A DNA stretch of 64,000 bases from Adineta steineri (taxonomy: Eukaryota > Rotifera > Eurotatoria > Adinetida > Adinetidae). The DNA lies in NCBI GenBank assembly GCA_905250115.1, contig CAJNOI010000168.1, forward strand, positions 126,575-190,574, read 5' to 3'. This document shows positions 12,356 to 25,490 of the stretch, piece after piece; the first letter of the stretch is position 1, and each line of letters starts with the position of its first letter. A program made the position numbers and the translations under genes. The notes beneath the pieces were generated by a model. The model had not been told where the DNA came from, did no database searches, and saw only the letters and a program-made list of their open reading frames with translations.

Positions 12356-15303
12356 TTAACTAGTTTTTGTTCGTTTACTAGTTGATTGATCAGCCCTAAA
12401 GAACAAAAAAACAAATTAAATAAATAAATATTTTTAGAAAAAGAAAATTAAACATACGAATTACTACTAGGTGTTTCTCCTTTTCGTTTACTATCAATAA
12501 TTTTTGATATTTGTTGCCATTCACGTTCTAATTTTTGTTTTTCATCTTTTGGTCCTACACCACGTCGTGTTTTTCTTCCATCATTCATTTTAACACCATA
12601 TTGAAAAGCTGCTTTTGGCATGGCTTCTTTTTGTCCCATATAATCTGAATATTCTTCAGCTGTATCAAAATCCCATCGACCAACTGGACCTTTCTTTGAA
12701 CCCATATCCATCTTGTCAAAATCTGGTTCATCATCAGAATCAATATTAACATCTTCTTCTGCCATTGTTCTATTTTAAAACTTAAATTAATATTAATAAA
12801 ATCAAATTCATATATTTACCCAGGATAACATTCAGCATACGAATCACCATCAGGGTTTGATTGAAAACCAGTTTTATTCTTTTTATGTGAACTCGATGAA
12901 GTAGTGCGTTTTTCATCCTATAATAAATACATAAATAGGGAATAAAAATAAGTGTGTGTGCTACTCAATAAAAAATATAAGTTTCCTTGGGGAAGAATTT
13001 TCGATATTTCTAAGTAGAAGAAGAGTTTACAAACTGTACACAGAAATGATTGATACTATAGAATAAAATCAGTTTGGAAATTTCTTCTGTATTTCATCAA
13101 TATGAAATTATTTAAACTAAAATTCTCACATACGGTATGAGCATTGTATTTATTATGAACATTGCGTATAAAACTTTTCACTGCTTCAGCACTATGTAAA
13201 TTATTTTCACCATGATCATCAGTATTTGATTTGTGATCATTCTAAATAGATTTCGAATAAAATGATAATAGTTTTCAACAAAAAAAAGTAGAAATATTTA
13301 CAGATTTTGAGTCACCATGAAAATAATTCTTCTTTTTACTATCACTTTCATGTTGATTTTTTTGACGATCATTTGTTGTTGAACGTCGTTTAATATCAGG
13401 AATATAATCACTAATATCCTCATACATACTAATATCTTTAGCTTTATTTGTTATTGTATTTATTGAATCATATGTTGGTTTAATATTCATTTCTGGTTCA
13501 AGTCCAGAAAAGATTCCAGTACCTTTCTTTTTTTGTCGTTTTAAATCACGTTTTGAATGACGTAAATATGAAAGAATTTGAGTTAATTTATTGATAACAA
13601 TGTCATTATTACTCATTGTAGTTGTTGTCTAAAGATAAAAATAAATCTTCTTCTTACAAAAACATAGATATTCTTTAATATATACTTCTGCATTTGGACA
13701 ATCAGCTTTTGATCGTATTAATGTTGTTGGTATATCATCAAGTGTATGTGTACCTTTTTCATTATCATCATCTTGTTGTCCATTAACATTTTCTAAATCA
13801 ATAATATATGCCATACGATGTGGTAAAAATAATTCATTAATACGACGTGGTGGTGGACGAAACAATATTCGAAATATATTTTTAGCCATAGGAGTTTTTA
13901 AAGCTAATCGATGTTCTTCTTCTTCTTCTGGTGTCAATGGAGTTGAAGGAACTGAAGATGAATTTTCATTTGATGAAAGTTTCTTTTTATCTATATTTGC
14001 ACCAGAACCAATCGGTGTGCTAAAATATTAACAAAAAACTTTCAGTAAAAAAAAATTAAAAAGCAATTATATTTTAATGATACTCTATTTTCTAAAATCG
14101 TTCAAGAATTCAACTATAATATTATCGTATTTCAATAATTAAACCATATCAACTCATAACATCGAAGCTTTATATTTATGCCGCATATTAAAACAATATT
14201 ATAAATTTATCGAGCTAGAATGACTAGTAAGATTTTGTTTTAGGAAAAATACTATTTAAATAACTAAGAATCTCTCAGAGTCTAATTATTTTAATATTCG
14301 TAATTTGAATTTTTTTATTATCTATGCGCTTGTAGTATGTAACATGATATTCTATGGAATTTTTGACTATTAGAAAGTATGAAAATAGAAGATATATGTA
14401 TACAATTTAAATCTTTTCTATTCCTATCGTATAATTACGTTTTAAATGATGGTTTGGCAAAGATATGTTCGTCTTTATTTAAAGGTGGTTGATCATTATC
14501 ATCATCATCATCATCTCCAATTTCTGCTCGTACCTAAAAAATTTAATGAATGAATTATAGTTTTAAGAATAAAGTGTTTAAATACTTTTTGTAGTAAAGC
14601 GTAATCTAAACCTTTAACTAAATGTGTATGTTCTAAATCACCACCTAAAAATTTTGATTCTTCAATTTGTTGTTTTCTTCTTGCTGCAGCATCAAAATTT
14701 CCTTGAGCATCCGGTGCAACTGATTTATAATTTCCAGCTGATGTTGCTTGTTGATTAGGATTCGTAGTTAAACCAACATCAAATTGATCTTCATTTGGTG
14801 CTACTTCTCGTCGTTCACGAGCTCGATCACGATATTTTTTTGCTCGTTCTTCTTCACGAGCTTTTTCTTCTCGAATAACTTTTGCATAATATTGTTTCTT
14901 TTTCTTACGTTTATCACTTGCTTCAGTACCACCTTCGCCTCTATTTAAAATTGAATTAATATTTATTAATATAGAATAATAAATGACAAACTTTTGAGTA
15001 GTTGATGATTTTTGTTGAGTAGTCGATGATGATGTTGCTCCATAACGTTGTGCTGTTGAGGAACCAGGTGCTGCTGGTGTCATTAATAATTTTCGAAAAT
15101 CATCATTTGTTAATGGATGTCTATAGAATAAAGAGAATTATTTTGAAACTATTGTTTTAAATGAAAATTACCCCGAGCCTGATTCACCATCATCATGAGG
15201 CCGGTAATTGGCAGGAGCCATTGGATTCGAATAATGTTCGTCTTAATAGACAAAAATAGCATGAAAATATCTGTGAAAATATTGGAAACTTACTCTCAGG
15301 CAT
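12356..15303 (-). CDS. IK: IK/RED splicing factor (spliceosomal B-complex protein), 11 exons
   Basis: Minus exons 15303-15294, 15241-15172, 15120-14992, 14940-14586, 14533-14439, 14019-13686, 13628-13302, 13241-13134, 12917-12820, 12769-12458 and 12395-12356; total 625 aa. RED/IK is a nuclear protein of the spliceosomal B complex and works with MFAP1 and SMU1. Family blocks seen in order: LTNDDFRKLLMTP; a basic KKKKQYYAKVIREE segment; ESKFLGGDLEHTHLVKGLDY; NELFLPHRMAYIIDLE; DDIPTTLIRSKADCPNAE; NNDIVINKLTQILSYLRHS; and near the end GPVGRWDFDTAEEYSDYM with PKAAFQYGVKM and GRKTRR. The long Arg/Glu-Asp dipeptide repeat of vertebrate RED is nearly absent and replaced by Asn/Asp/Lys-rich linkers. 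Length is slightly above the human protein. The tiny first exon (10 nt) carries only MPE plus one base. Confidence 0.95.
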
Positions 15304-15748
15304 AATTGTATTCGATTAGTACGTTGAATGAAAGCTTCAGATGAATATTGATTGATAGAAAGAATTAAAATAGAAAAAATTAGTGGATGGTGTACATAGC
15401 CAATCCGCATATATATATTTAAATATCACACTATAAAATGCTCTTTGAAATTCTAAATTATTCTTTTTCTTTAATAAAAAAATTTCAATTAAAAATTCTA
15501 ATCATTTTCGAATTATCAATATCATACGACATCTATAGATAGAATCTTAAATTTCGTTATTATTTATTATATGGATCTAACCAATCTATCACATCTGGTT
15601 ACTTGTCATAAGAGAATAGCAATTTCAAAATTGTGTCCATACTTACTTTAATTACATAGTAAATAACGAAGTAAGCAAAATGAGTCATTCAGATTTTATT
15701 TTATTTCTTTCTCATACAGGTAGATTGAATATCACAATCATAAAATAA

Positions 15749-17165
15749 ATGGCTTCAGCAGCTGCATCTTCGAATTATATAGGTTCTACTGCAGGAGCAT
15801 CAGCTTCTTCAAGCTATGCAACTACTACTGCTTTTAATGATGATAGGTCTCCAAAATTTGGTGAATATCGATCACGAGTATGTCAAGTATTTGTCTATTT
15901 TTTTGTGTAAAAACAAAACATTTTTATTTTAGGTTATGCTCGGTGATCTCCCAGAAGATTTTCTTCGTATACAAATGATACAAGCACAAATGTATGATCC
16001 AACAGGATATGGTACAAGACAAGGCCATCCCGCTGTACCACAACAACAACTTTATCAAAATCCTAATTTTCTTGGCTATTTTACTTTGACTATTGCCGAA
16101 GTAATTTAAATTCTATTCTACTGAAGAAAAAGATTATCTGCTTTTTATTTTAGGCAAAATTGATCAAAAGTTCTGGTTTATTAGGTTTGATGAAAATGGA
16201 TCCATATGTTAGATTTCTTATTGGGCATGTTTCATATGAAACACCAATAGCAACTAGTGGTGGAAAAAATCCACAATGGAAAGCTTCATACCGCATGTTA
16301 GAATTAAATGAAATAATATACTTTTTTTATTAGTTTTTTTTTAATATTATATAGTAATCTATTCAAAGGAATGGATAGAATACATTTGGAAGTTTATGAT
16401 CAAGTAAGTTTTATTGTTTTGATATAGATTTTACCAATTCTTATATTAATATTATAGCGAAATTTTACTGAAGATGCCTTTGTTGGTGAATGTGAAATAC
16501 CGATACCACGAGAAGTAATGGAAGGTGAAACACGTCAACATTGGTATCCATTAATGGGACGACAACCGAATGCAAATGAAAATCAAGGAGATATTCTTAT
16601 TGTTATGAGTTTTGTGGTAAGTATTTTAATAACAGAATCAGAGATAATTGTTCTTCAAAAAGAAAAAATAAAGAAGAATTTAATAAATATATTATTTTTC
16701 AAATAGCCAAGAAGTGAACAGATGATTTCTGATTTAAATGATGCCGTGCGTATCTTGATGTCGTCTAGTTGTTTTGTTTATTTTCTCAATAACTTTTTCG
16801 TTTGTTTCTTATATATCTCGTATTTCTTCTATTCATAGCCAACAAGACCAGTAAATCAAAGCTCAGTTGCGAACTCAACCGGTACAAATGTTGTGAATCC
16901 TAATGGAAATACAAGTTTTGCAACCAATGCTGCTAGCTCTTCAGTACCATCTCAATCAACAAATATGACTGAACAACAGCAACCAGCACAACATTCACCA
17001 TCAGCGATACCAAAACCACCACGACCTCCATATTCATCTGAAGACGTCCGAACAATTGAAGAAATGTTTCCTACAATTGAACGTCGTGTTATAACTGGTT
17101 TACTTGATCAACATGACGGAAATAAAGATCTTGTTGTTAATCATCTTTTACAAAACATGGCTTAA
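15749..17165 (+). CDS. TOLLIP: Toll-interacting protein (C2 + CUE domains), 7 exons
   Basis: Exons 15749-15877, 15933-16100, 16154-16296, 16355-16403, 16458-16616, 16707-16745 and 16839-17165 give 337 aa. Tollip is a ubiquitin-binding endosomal adaptor that negatively regulates Toll/IL-1 signalling in animals. Seen: the short TBD-like region with VMLGDLPEDFLRI; a C2 domain from GYFTLTIAEAKLIKSSGLLG through KMDPYVRFLIG, LEVYDQ and WYPLMGR; a Pro/Ser/Gln-rich linker; and a C-terminal CUE domain (SSEDVRTIEEMFPTIERRVI... NKDLVVNHLLQNM) with the MFP motif. Domain order and length match the family. The N-terminal ~45 residues are Ala/Ser-rich. The 39-nt sixth exon could be optional. A 3' splice-like site (CTCATACAG, 15711-15719) lies just upstream of the ATG. 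Confidence 0.95.
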
Positions 17166-17542
17166 TTCATTTCTGTATTTTTTATTTTGAAAATCAAGCA
17201 TAAATCTTCATTTATGTCCATGCGTGTATATATGTCTTGCTTGTTTGTTAGTTTCTTTTCAAAAATACTTTTATCAAAGAGATGACAATATATATATATA
17301 TGCATATAATCTAACAAGTACAGTATATCAATCATACTAATCCTTAGAATTTAAACATATCGAATAAGTTAAAATAGAGATAAATTATCTAATAGAGACT
17401 TTCCAAATAATGCTACATCACAACATAAGTTCTGTTCAGTTTCTCAACGAATTGACATCAACAACTGATACCATGTACAAAAAAAAACTTCTCACTTAAA
17501 CTTTCAAAGGTTTTAATAAAAACAAGTTCTAGATGATGTAAA

Positions 17543-17652
17543 GAGGGTGTGGGCGTAGGGGTGGGTGTGCGTGCGGGTGTCAGAGAATGAGAATGAGTGA
17601 TGTGTATGCATTCAGACATGAGTAGGAGAAGAAAAAACACCCACACCCGAAC
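17543..17652. repeat. Telomere-like fold-back element 1
   Basis: Left arm is G-rich (GAGGGTGTGGGCGTAGGGG, continuing GTGGGTGTGCGTGCGGGTGT to 17580). The right arm is CACCCACACCCG at 17638-17649. The spacer of about 57 bases is unrelated. The arms are degenerate (TGTGGG)n and can pair. Confidence 0.75.
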
Positions 17653-18680
17653 GGAATTCAGAAGCAAAATGTTTTTGTACACTTTGTTTGACCTAACAAA
17701 ATGTACATGTATACTATATTTTTGAAAGCAGAGTGTACCAAAGTGTATAAATTGGATTTAATTATAATCTAGAAATATAGAAAGTATTGATATTCTTTGT
17801 TAATAAGGACTGTCAAAGAAATGCATTATTCGTCAATATTAGTATCAACATTCATTTAAATTTAAACAGAAAAGAAATCAATTTATGGCTTAAAAACAAA
17901 ATGTTAATTCTGTTCGCAGAGTGTACCGTGTTCATTTTTTTTTCGCCAGCAACGTGTAAACCAGCGTGTATTTCAAATGTTGCAAATGTTTTGTATATTT
18001 TGATTCTGCTTGGTACACTAGCCATTCGAAACTTTCATTTGGATACCTATAAAAATACATTACCTGAAAAGTCGTTTTCTATCAATTCACGTCACTTCTC
18101 CCAATCCACACGCCTCCTTCAGTAGTATGAGCAAATGAGGTGCACATTTAAATTCGCCGCATCGAAATACCTCTGGAAATGTCTATTCCGAAAAATTGGT
18201 TTTCGATGTTCTCTTTACCCTGCCAACATACAAGCAAGTAAACAAACAATTTATTTCTGCTGGACTCTTCTCTACAAGAAAGAATAAAATAATATTTCTC
18301 GATAATAAAAATTTCTCTAAGTATATTAATTAATATATATGTTAAAATTGTAATTACTAGGTAAATTTATTGACTTTGTCGGTAAAAAACACATTTTAGC
18401 AATTAAAAAATATAAATTTGATAGGTAAAAACGAATGACGGACAAGTCATTATTTTCCGTTCGGTTCTTTTTATGTTTGTTGAGATTTATTTCAGCCGCT
18501 CTACCTCGACCACTCCATGAATATTTCGAAGAGTGTACGATCCACTCCCCTATATATAGTCTGTGCTTTTTACAAATAAATAAAGTGTGATCCAAGTATA
18601 CTGATTTTCAGTCTTATCCAACCGACTATGTGAAGTTACTCAACTGATACAAGTTTTATATACATGTACAATGGCAATTA

Positions 18681-18735
18681 TTGAGGGTGGGTGTTGACAA
18701 TATATTCGCACTACACCCACACCCACACCCATCTT
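18681..18735. repeat. Telomere-like fold-back element 2
   Basis: TTGAGGGTGGGTGTTG (18681-18696) faces ACACCCACACCCACACCC and CATCTT at 18713-18735, with a spacer of about 16 bases. The flanking TTGAGGG and CATCTT are pieces of the border shared by other copies. Confidence 0.75.
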
Positions 18736-19352
18736 CTTTCTTTTTATCCGATACAAATTCTATCTGTGCATATCTTTACTAATACATGAGATAAATCGAG
18801 TGATTATGTTTTATGTTTTTTGTATTTATTATTCAATCACTTAATAAGTTGTATTAAAAACAAAGTATACCATAAGATGTAATACAGAAAGTTTTACAAG
18901 TAAGAGAAGACTGTTTATTTTATAATTAGAATGAGAAAAAATATTCTCTCAGGGTAGTCACACAGAATTTTGCTGTTTTTAGAAATAAGTGCTAAGTAAA
19001 ATAAAGCGGTCTTGTTCAGATTAAAGAGTTTTTCATGCTGCAACTTTTGGCGTATTTTGTTTTTTTTATTAAATAAAAAGCATCAGGTGATAAAAAGATA
19101 AAATGAGAAACAATGAATTCTTTTTATACCAAAAAAATATCGTATTCTCTCTTCACTATATTAAAAAAAAAGAATATTATCAGTTTTTTTATGCGATTAC
19201 ATACTTCGATCACATTATTCAAAAATAGATTGATGTTAATTTGATAGTTTCACTTTGATTATTTTATTTTATTATATAAGATAATGTATAAAAAGACAGT
19301 TTTAATAATATATTTTGAGGACAAAAATACATGATATAGAGGTTTTAAATTT

Positions 19353-20483
19353 TTACATTTTCTCATTATTAACTACTGTTTCATAGCTTGGTGGTGGTTC
19401 ATCATATTCGAATAACGGAGCACTAGCCATAGGCATTTCAATAGTAGTGTTTATTTGTTGCTGTTGTTCATTTGTCATTGGTCCAGTACCAATAACAACA
19501 GGTACATTCACTTTGAAATCAGTAAATAATCCACGTACTTTCACATCTAACAGCAATTCATAGTGGACAGAAACATTGATTGGTATACCAGAACATGGTG
19601 TTACATACATATAAGTCGGAGATAAACAAGTAGAAGGCACAAGAAGTTCGAAAGTTCGTTGTAATTCTGTACCATTAAATTCATGTAAATCTGATATATC
19701 TGTTCGAAATATAACTGCGGCATGAGAAGTTCGAGCAACTTGTCGATGCTGAATTAACGTCGCTTCGACCTTTTTAATTTCTGATCGTTTAGGATTTTGA
19801 AGATCAAATTGAATAGAAATTTTTCCACCAGGTACAGTACCACCTTGTGCTAAATATCCTTGTAATCGAATTTTCTTTCGATTTTGATTTGAAAAAGACA
19901 CTGGTTGTTGTCCACCTGGTACATGAAGAATATTAACATTAGGAAAGATTATTAATGGATAAACTTGTTTTGCATTTGGCTTGTACCATGGTTTATCGAG
20001 AACAATACGAGTGTAATATTTAACATAAGGATAAGAATTTGCCGATGGAATTAATGAAGGTGGCAAGTTTGGTGGTAAAACAAATGCAAATGGCCACGAA
20101 TGTTGACCACGATAAAGAGTTATTTCACGCTAAAAATAACGAAAAGAAAAAATTTTGTTTTTCAATATTTTTCATGAATTTATTTAGATTTTTACTTGTC
20201 CGTATTGGGGCTGAGCAACAGGAACACGAATATTTATAAATGGTATGTGATGTTGTTTTGTATAATGTTCAGTTCGTGGATGATTATTATTATCTTTGAA
20301 ATGTCTTGTTTCTTGTGTTGTATATCCAACTTCCCCAATAAATTCAAGAAAAATTAAATCTAATGATAACTTATCTTGTGTATTTTGAAAAGAAATCTCG
20401 CCTCTTATTTGTTCACCAGTAAAATAAAATAAATTTGGACGATCAAACGTTACTTTAATCTCACTACTTCCACTTGCACCCAT
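19353..20483 (-). CDS. Arrestin domain-containing protein with C-terminal PPxY (2 exons)
   Basis: Minus exons 20483-20196 and 20129-19353; 354 aa. The N-terminal arrestin fold begins MGASGSSEIKVTF and continues with FYFTGEQIRGEISFQN. The C-terminal arrestin fold contains IRLQGYLAQGGTVPGGKISI and closing strands with PINVSVHYELLLDVKVRG. The tail has PPPSYETVV, a PPxY motif that in ARRDC proteins binds WW domains of NEDD4-family ubiquitin ligases. By analogy the protein is a cytosolic adaptor for ubiquitylation and endocytosis of membrane cargo, most like ARRDC2/3/4. Only one PPxY is seen where ARRDC3 has two. The gene has a single 66-bp intron. Confidence 0.92.
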
Positions 20484-21716
20484 ACTTTTCTTGATTTAAC
20501 GATAGTTTTTGAACTAATAAACGACACAACAAATATGACGACGAGTTTATATTTATAAGGATGAAGACCATGAAAGTAGAGTCAGAGAAAAATCGCGTCT
20601 ATATACTTCGTCATTCAGTCAACAACAGACTAAGAAAGAAAAAAAAGAGTAATGGTACCTTGCCGTTATTCTTTTTTTTTCTCCTCGACTTCTAGCAAGA
20701 GAACGAAGACGTAAGGGACGATAAGAGTAGCAGTGTTTTAAAAAAAAACGAGAGAACATATAATTCAAAGCATGGTCGTCTTAACAACTCTTACAGTTGT
20801 TACTCATCGACATATTGTGATACAATATCATTGTGCGAACATTTTTTATTTCTTTCTCTATTTACAAACTTGATGATGTTGTAAAAAGAAATAGAAAAAA
20901 TTATGATTAGTAACACAATGATATCAAAACAAATGAGTAATAAATTTTTTAAAGTGATATTTTGTTTTAGACTTTATACTACACCATATCGGTATAACAA
21001 GATCCTAATCAGATACTGATTCTATATCATATCAATATAAATTCGTTCAGTAGACATATAATGGAAAGTTTTTTTTCTTATCATTCCTTATCTTACTTTC
21101 TTAGAAACCAACACATAATGAATTAAAAAAAGAATTGTTATTCATATTGCTTGATTATGCAGGCTTTTATTTTTATCAGTAAATTATATGAGAATTTTAT
21201 GTTAGATTTAGTAATCATCTGCGAAGTTGTGAACTTATATAGATACCAAGAGAAATATTTATATTATATGATTGTCTTTTCAACTTGAGATTTTTGTATT
21301 AATTAAAGATAATTTCGCATGAATATGTAGAAGTACTCGATGGATATGTTAAGTTAAAATTTATCGAACAACAATGATTTTGTTATGAACAGTCACAATC
21401 ATAATTTACTGTGTCAATTCATTCAGATGATGATCACAATAAAGAATGTCTAATTGTTAAAAGAAAATGTAAGCAAAAGCAAGAGAGAGAGAGAGAGAGA
21501 AATACTTTGAAAGAGGAACAAATAAAATGTAATAACATATTTTTTTTTAAATTAGAAGTAAATTAAACGATCCGTGAAAAGCAGCATCATTAAAATATGA
21601 TGTATATACATAATATCTTCACTTTTTTTTTACATATTATGCTGATGAAGAATATTTAGAATAAGTAGTGTTTGTCAGACGTTGTTGTATAGGATTTTTA
21701 AACATTGTCATCGTCA
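20484..21716. other. Intergenic region
   Basis: About 1.2 kb upstream of the arrestin-domain gene and downstream of the doublecortin gene. Contains a short (GA)n tract at about 21482-21502. No gene recognised. Confidence 0.5.
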
Positions 21717-24700
21717 TCATGATGATGCTAAAAATAAAGAAAAATAAATTTATTGAAGTTAAACAAAAAACTCGAGAGAATTTTATTTTGTTTTTTAATA
21801 GTTAGAAATATAAATAATTTACATGTTTATATGGGAAAAGTTTGAATATAAATCAAATATTTTTCAGTTAGTTGTTAAGTAATGTAAAATAGTAAAGCAT
21901 TATTAAAAATGGAAAAAATAATCAACATATAGGAGTGAATCAACTTAAATTATATATGTTAAAAGCAAATACCCTTGTTTTCTCTTTCTTCTTTTGCTAG
22001 TTTTTCATTTATTAATAAGGCTTCCTTCAAAACTTGCTGAACTATTAAATCCGCAAAGGACTCAAGCATTTTGTTCTGTGACTACGGATAACAAAAAAAT
22101 TTCAAATTTTTTTTTTTTTTTTGCTATCAATAATGAGGTTAGTAAGCAAGCAAAGATAATCACCTCCTTGTTTGTTTTTGGTGAGTGATCGCGTTGATTT
22201 AGTGTATCATTTTCATTTTTAAGTGCCTCCTTTTCTTGTTGTTGTTGTTGATCTTGGTTAATGATTAATTGGTCAGTATTTTGTTGCTTCTCATGATTAT
22301 AAGTTAATTGTTCAGTATTTTCTTGTTCCTCACGATTATTAGTTAATTGTTCAGTATTTTCCTGTTCCTCATGATTATTAGTTGTTTGGTCAGTATTCTC
22401 AGATTTTTCATGAGGAGCGTGTTTACGAGTAAGATAACCACGAACACGAGATTGAATAACAGTAGCAGCATGTTCTTCATCTTCTTGGTTAGTCTATAAA
22501 ACAGGTGAATAAGATCAAGCACACACACAAACAAACCCAAAAGCAAAATATTAGTAAAATAAAAATATTTGCAAAGCTATCATTGAATATAACTATACCT
22601 TTGTATTTAATAAATTAGATTGTTGTTCATCTAAATCATCATCTATTTGTGATGATATTGGAGGTGTATCATGATGATAACCATTGTCATAACCATTAGT
22701 ATTCATTTTATGATGATTATTGCTACGATGATGACCATTAGTTTTTCCAAATTTATTGTTATGGTTATTATCATCATCATCGTTATCATAAGTCTTTGGT
22801 GGAGACTATAATGATGAATAATTTATAAATTGAAATTATATTTTTCACATACCTTTACTGATCGTACTGGTGGTGAACGTTGACGTGAATTGGCAACAGC
22901 ATGATTAGTCTTTGATTGCGTTTGTGGTTGTTGTGGCCGACGAGGTTTTCTCTAGATAATAATATATTTTATGCTGACATTTAAAAAGAAATGATAATAT
23001 TACTCCTCCATTTCCGTAAACATTTTCTTCCTAAAATAAAAAATAAAAGTCAATCTAATTATGACATTTTTAAATAATATACTTCAATCGTTTCAACTTC
23101 TCGATGATCCACAGGTAAATCAACTTTAGTATCGCGTGTCTCATCAATTTCACGTGCACGATCACGATGATTTAAACGACCTTTATAAATGCCACCATCA
23201 TCTAATAAAAGATTATTTTTTTAAATGAATCGTTTTTTTCTCTTTTATTATATCTAACCTCGATCGAGATCTGTTTCTTTGGCTGGACCACGTCGAGGTT
23301 GATGCGGTTTGTTATTAAAAAAGTCATATTCTTCTCGAACAGGTCGTCGACTGAAAATATATATCAATGAAATCAAAAATAATAATCAAAAAAACAATTA
23401 CCGTCCACCGTGCTCATAACTTCCATGAGAATCCGCTGTTGTTGCTGTATGTGTGTTTGTTCCATCCGATTTTGTATATCTATATTACAAAAAGGAGAAT
23501 AGGAATTGAAAATTAATAATAGGAAAGCAGTATTAATAAAACATTCATGAAGAAGAAGAAGGAAAATATGTTAATAGAGAAAATCCAAGAAGATACAAAG
23601 TAAGATAGTTTATATTGCTTTTAGAATTTCGCGTTTCAGCATGCAATCATTTCATAATTAAAATAGATCATATTATCGATGGCAGTCGAATTTATAAATC
23701 TACGTGTAATTTAATAATACCTTTTTTGTATCGGAGGAACCTTGTCGGATGACGGTCGATTTTCATCGTAATCTTCTACTCTCTTTTGTCGCACAGGTAA
23801 TTTTATTTGAATACGATCACTACAAAAATGTATGAGACGTATTTTTCTTACTGAAAATTACGTCATTTGTTAGAAATAAACAACTATATATGTATATACA
23901 ACTCTAATACAACTACGATCATCAAACAGTTGTTTTAGTAGAAGAAGAAGTATTCTTCTATATTTTTGTTTTTCTATCGACACAAATGGCATGCTATTAT
24001 TTTCTGTATTATTTGTACATCGTACTCTTCAGAAACTTACCCAGAAAATTGATGATGGGACCTAATCGAATGTGAAAGAAAAATAGAGTATGAGATAAAT
24101 ATATTTTATATATCTATATATATTGACTACTACTTGTATTTAATAATCATTTGGATTAAAAAGACAGATATATCGCTCTACTTACGATTTTCTTGACATT
24201 TTTGGTGATGAATTGGGACTGAAGGTTTTTGGATCAGGATATTCAATACGTTTAAAACGTTCTTTTCCTGCTGCAACATACATGCCGTTGTATTCAAGTT
24301 GTTGAGCTGATGTTATTAATTCTCCATTCATTGCATATAATCTAAAAAAGAATATATATTTTATATAATACGAAAACAAAAAATAATATATATTTATATA
24401 TACTTGAATACAGCTGAATAATTAAGCGATACTTTTCTAGTAATTTCATCAAGAACTGATTCCCAGTTTTGTAATGTTGGTTTGACCAAAAGAATTTTTG
24501 AAGGTAATGTTAAAGGATCACCATTTCGATAGACACTAAAAATAAAAGAATAGTTAGATTTAATAAATAAATAAATATAACTTACTAAATAATAACATTT
24601 TCAGATCGAGATAATTTCAATGCTCGTCCTTCAATGTCATTACGTCGAACAGGTGGTAACTGAAATGAAAGAAAAGAAATGAGAAATTAAAAATTTAATC

Positions 24701-25490
24701 AAGCGATTTGAACAAAATTATATTCGGGAGAACAAATTTTGTTATTACATCTATTATATAATAAATACTCTGAATTTATTTTTCAATCTGTCGTTTTCTT
24801 ATCTCTACTATTATGTTTGATGCTTTGTATAGATCAAAAGACAACGAAAGATTAACTAGACACTTGTCTGTAAATAAGAATCAATCGGATAATTATTTAT
24901 AAGTATATTTAATGAAATAAAAGAAGTGAAGAGTATCATATATAATATTGAACAATATACTTACTCTAGGGGGTGTTCGATCTTTCACTTGAACTCGTTT
25001 ACCGTCTGCAATGTCATGATATCTTTGAAAAAAAATTATACAATGAATTATACTAGAGGACAATTTATCAATATACTTACTGAAGTCTTTTAAATTTTTC
25101 ACCTCCACCGGCAACATAAGTTCGATGATCTTCTAACTCAGATATATCATGTAATCGAGTACCATTTCTAGGTGTATAAATACATCTAACAGCACCAAAA
25201 TTGGCCTTTAATGCTTGTGATGCATCATCTAAGAAAACTTCAAGCATTGGATATTTCCGTTGATTAATAACAAATGAACGTCCAGAAAAAAATGAATCTC
25301 CATTTCTCATTAATTTAATAGAGCGACCACGTTCAAGTCCAGTCAAACGTGGCTGTTGTTGCTGTTGTTGTTGTTCACGTGGGTCAGGTTGATCATATTG
25401 TCGTTGGTCACGATGATCGTGTTGTTGCTCACGTTGATCATGTTGTTGATAATCACGATGACCATGTTGTGGATTGTATTCTGTCATCAT
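21717..25490 (-). CDS. Tandem doublecortin-domain protein with IQ motif (16 exons)
   Basis: Minus exons 25490-25081, 25022-24965, 24659-24586, 24535-24404, 24341-24186, 24061-24041, 23819-23721, 23479-23402, 23350-23259, 23201-23083, 23030-23004, 22951-22853, 22805-22599, 22493-22164, 22081-21973 and 21727-21717; 673 aa. After a His/Gln/Asp-rich head, the first DCX domain runs from KLMRNGDSFFSGRSFVI to YVAGGGEKFKRL; the second from YRNGDPLTLPSKILLV to YVAAGKERFKRIEYPD. Both follow the DCDC2/DCX pattern, implying microtubule (possibly ciliary) association. A long Arg/Pro/Asp/His-rich region follows, then one IQ motif (ATVIQSRVRGYLTRK), a potential calmodulin site, and a Gln/Asn/Glu repeat of about 13 aa. 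Two in-frame microexons (21 and 27 nt) could be alternatively used. The final exon adds only three codons plus stop. TTCATACAG just before the ATG is a 3' splice-like site. Confidence 0.88.
22268..22400. repeat. 39-bp coding tandem repeat in the doublecortin gene
   Basis: Three to four units of 39 bp encode ENTEQLTNNREEQ-like 13-residue repeats on the minus strand. The units are highly similar, suggesting recent expansion or homogenisation. The reading frame is kept. Confidence 0.8.

Larger units (their letters stand above)
17166..19352. other. Intergenic region with two telomere-like fold-backs
   Basis: About 2.2 kb between convergent gene ends. Apart from the two G/C-rich fold-back elements listed separately and a short AT tract near 17290-17302, I see no gene. 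The 112-codon plus-strand ORF at 17787-18125 has no homologue I recognise. Confidence 0.5.

Noticed and set aside
17787..18125. 112-codon plus-strand ORF
   Set aside because: No recognisable domain, splice context or homologue; flanked by repeats.
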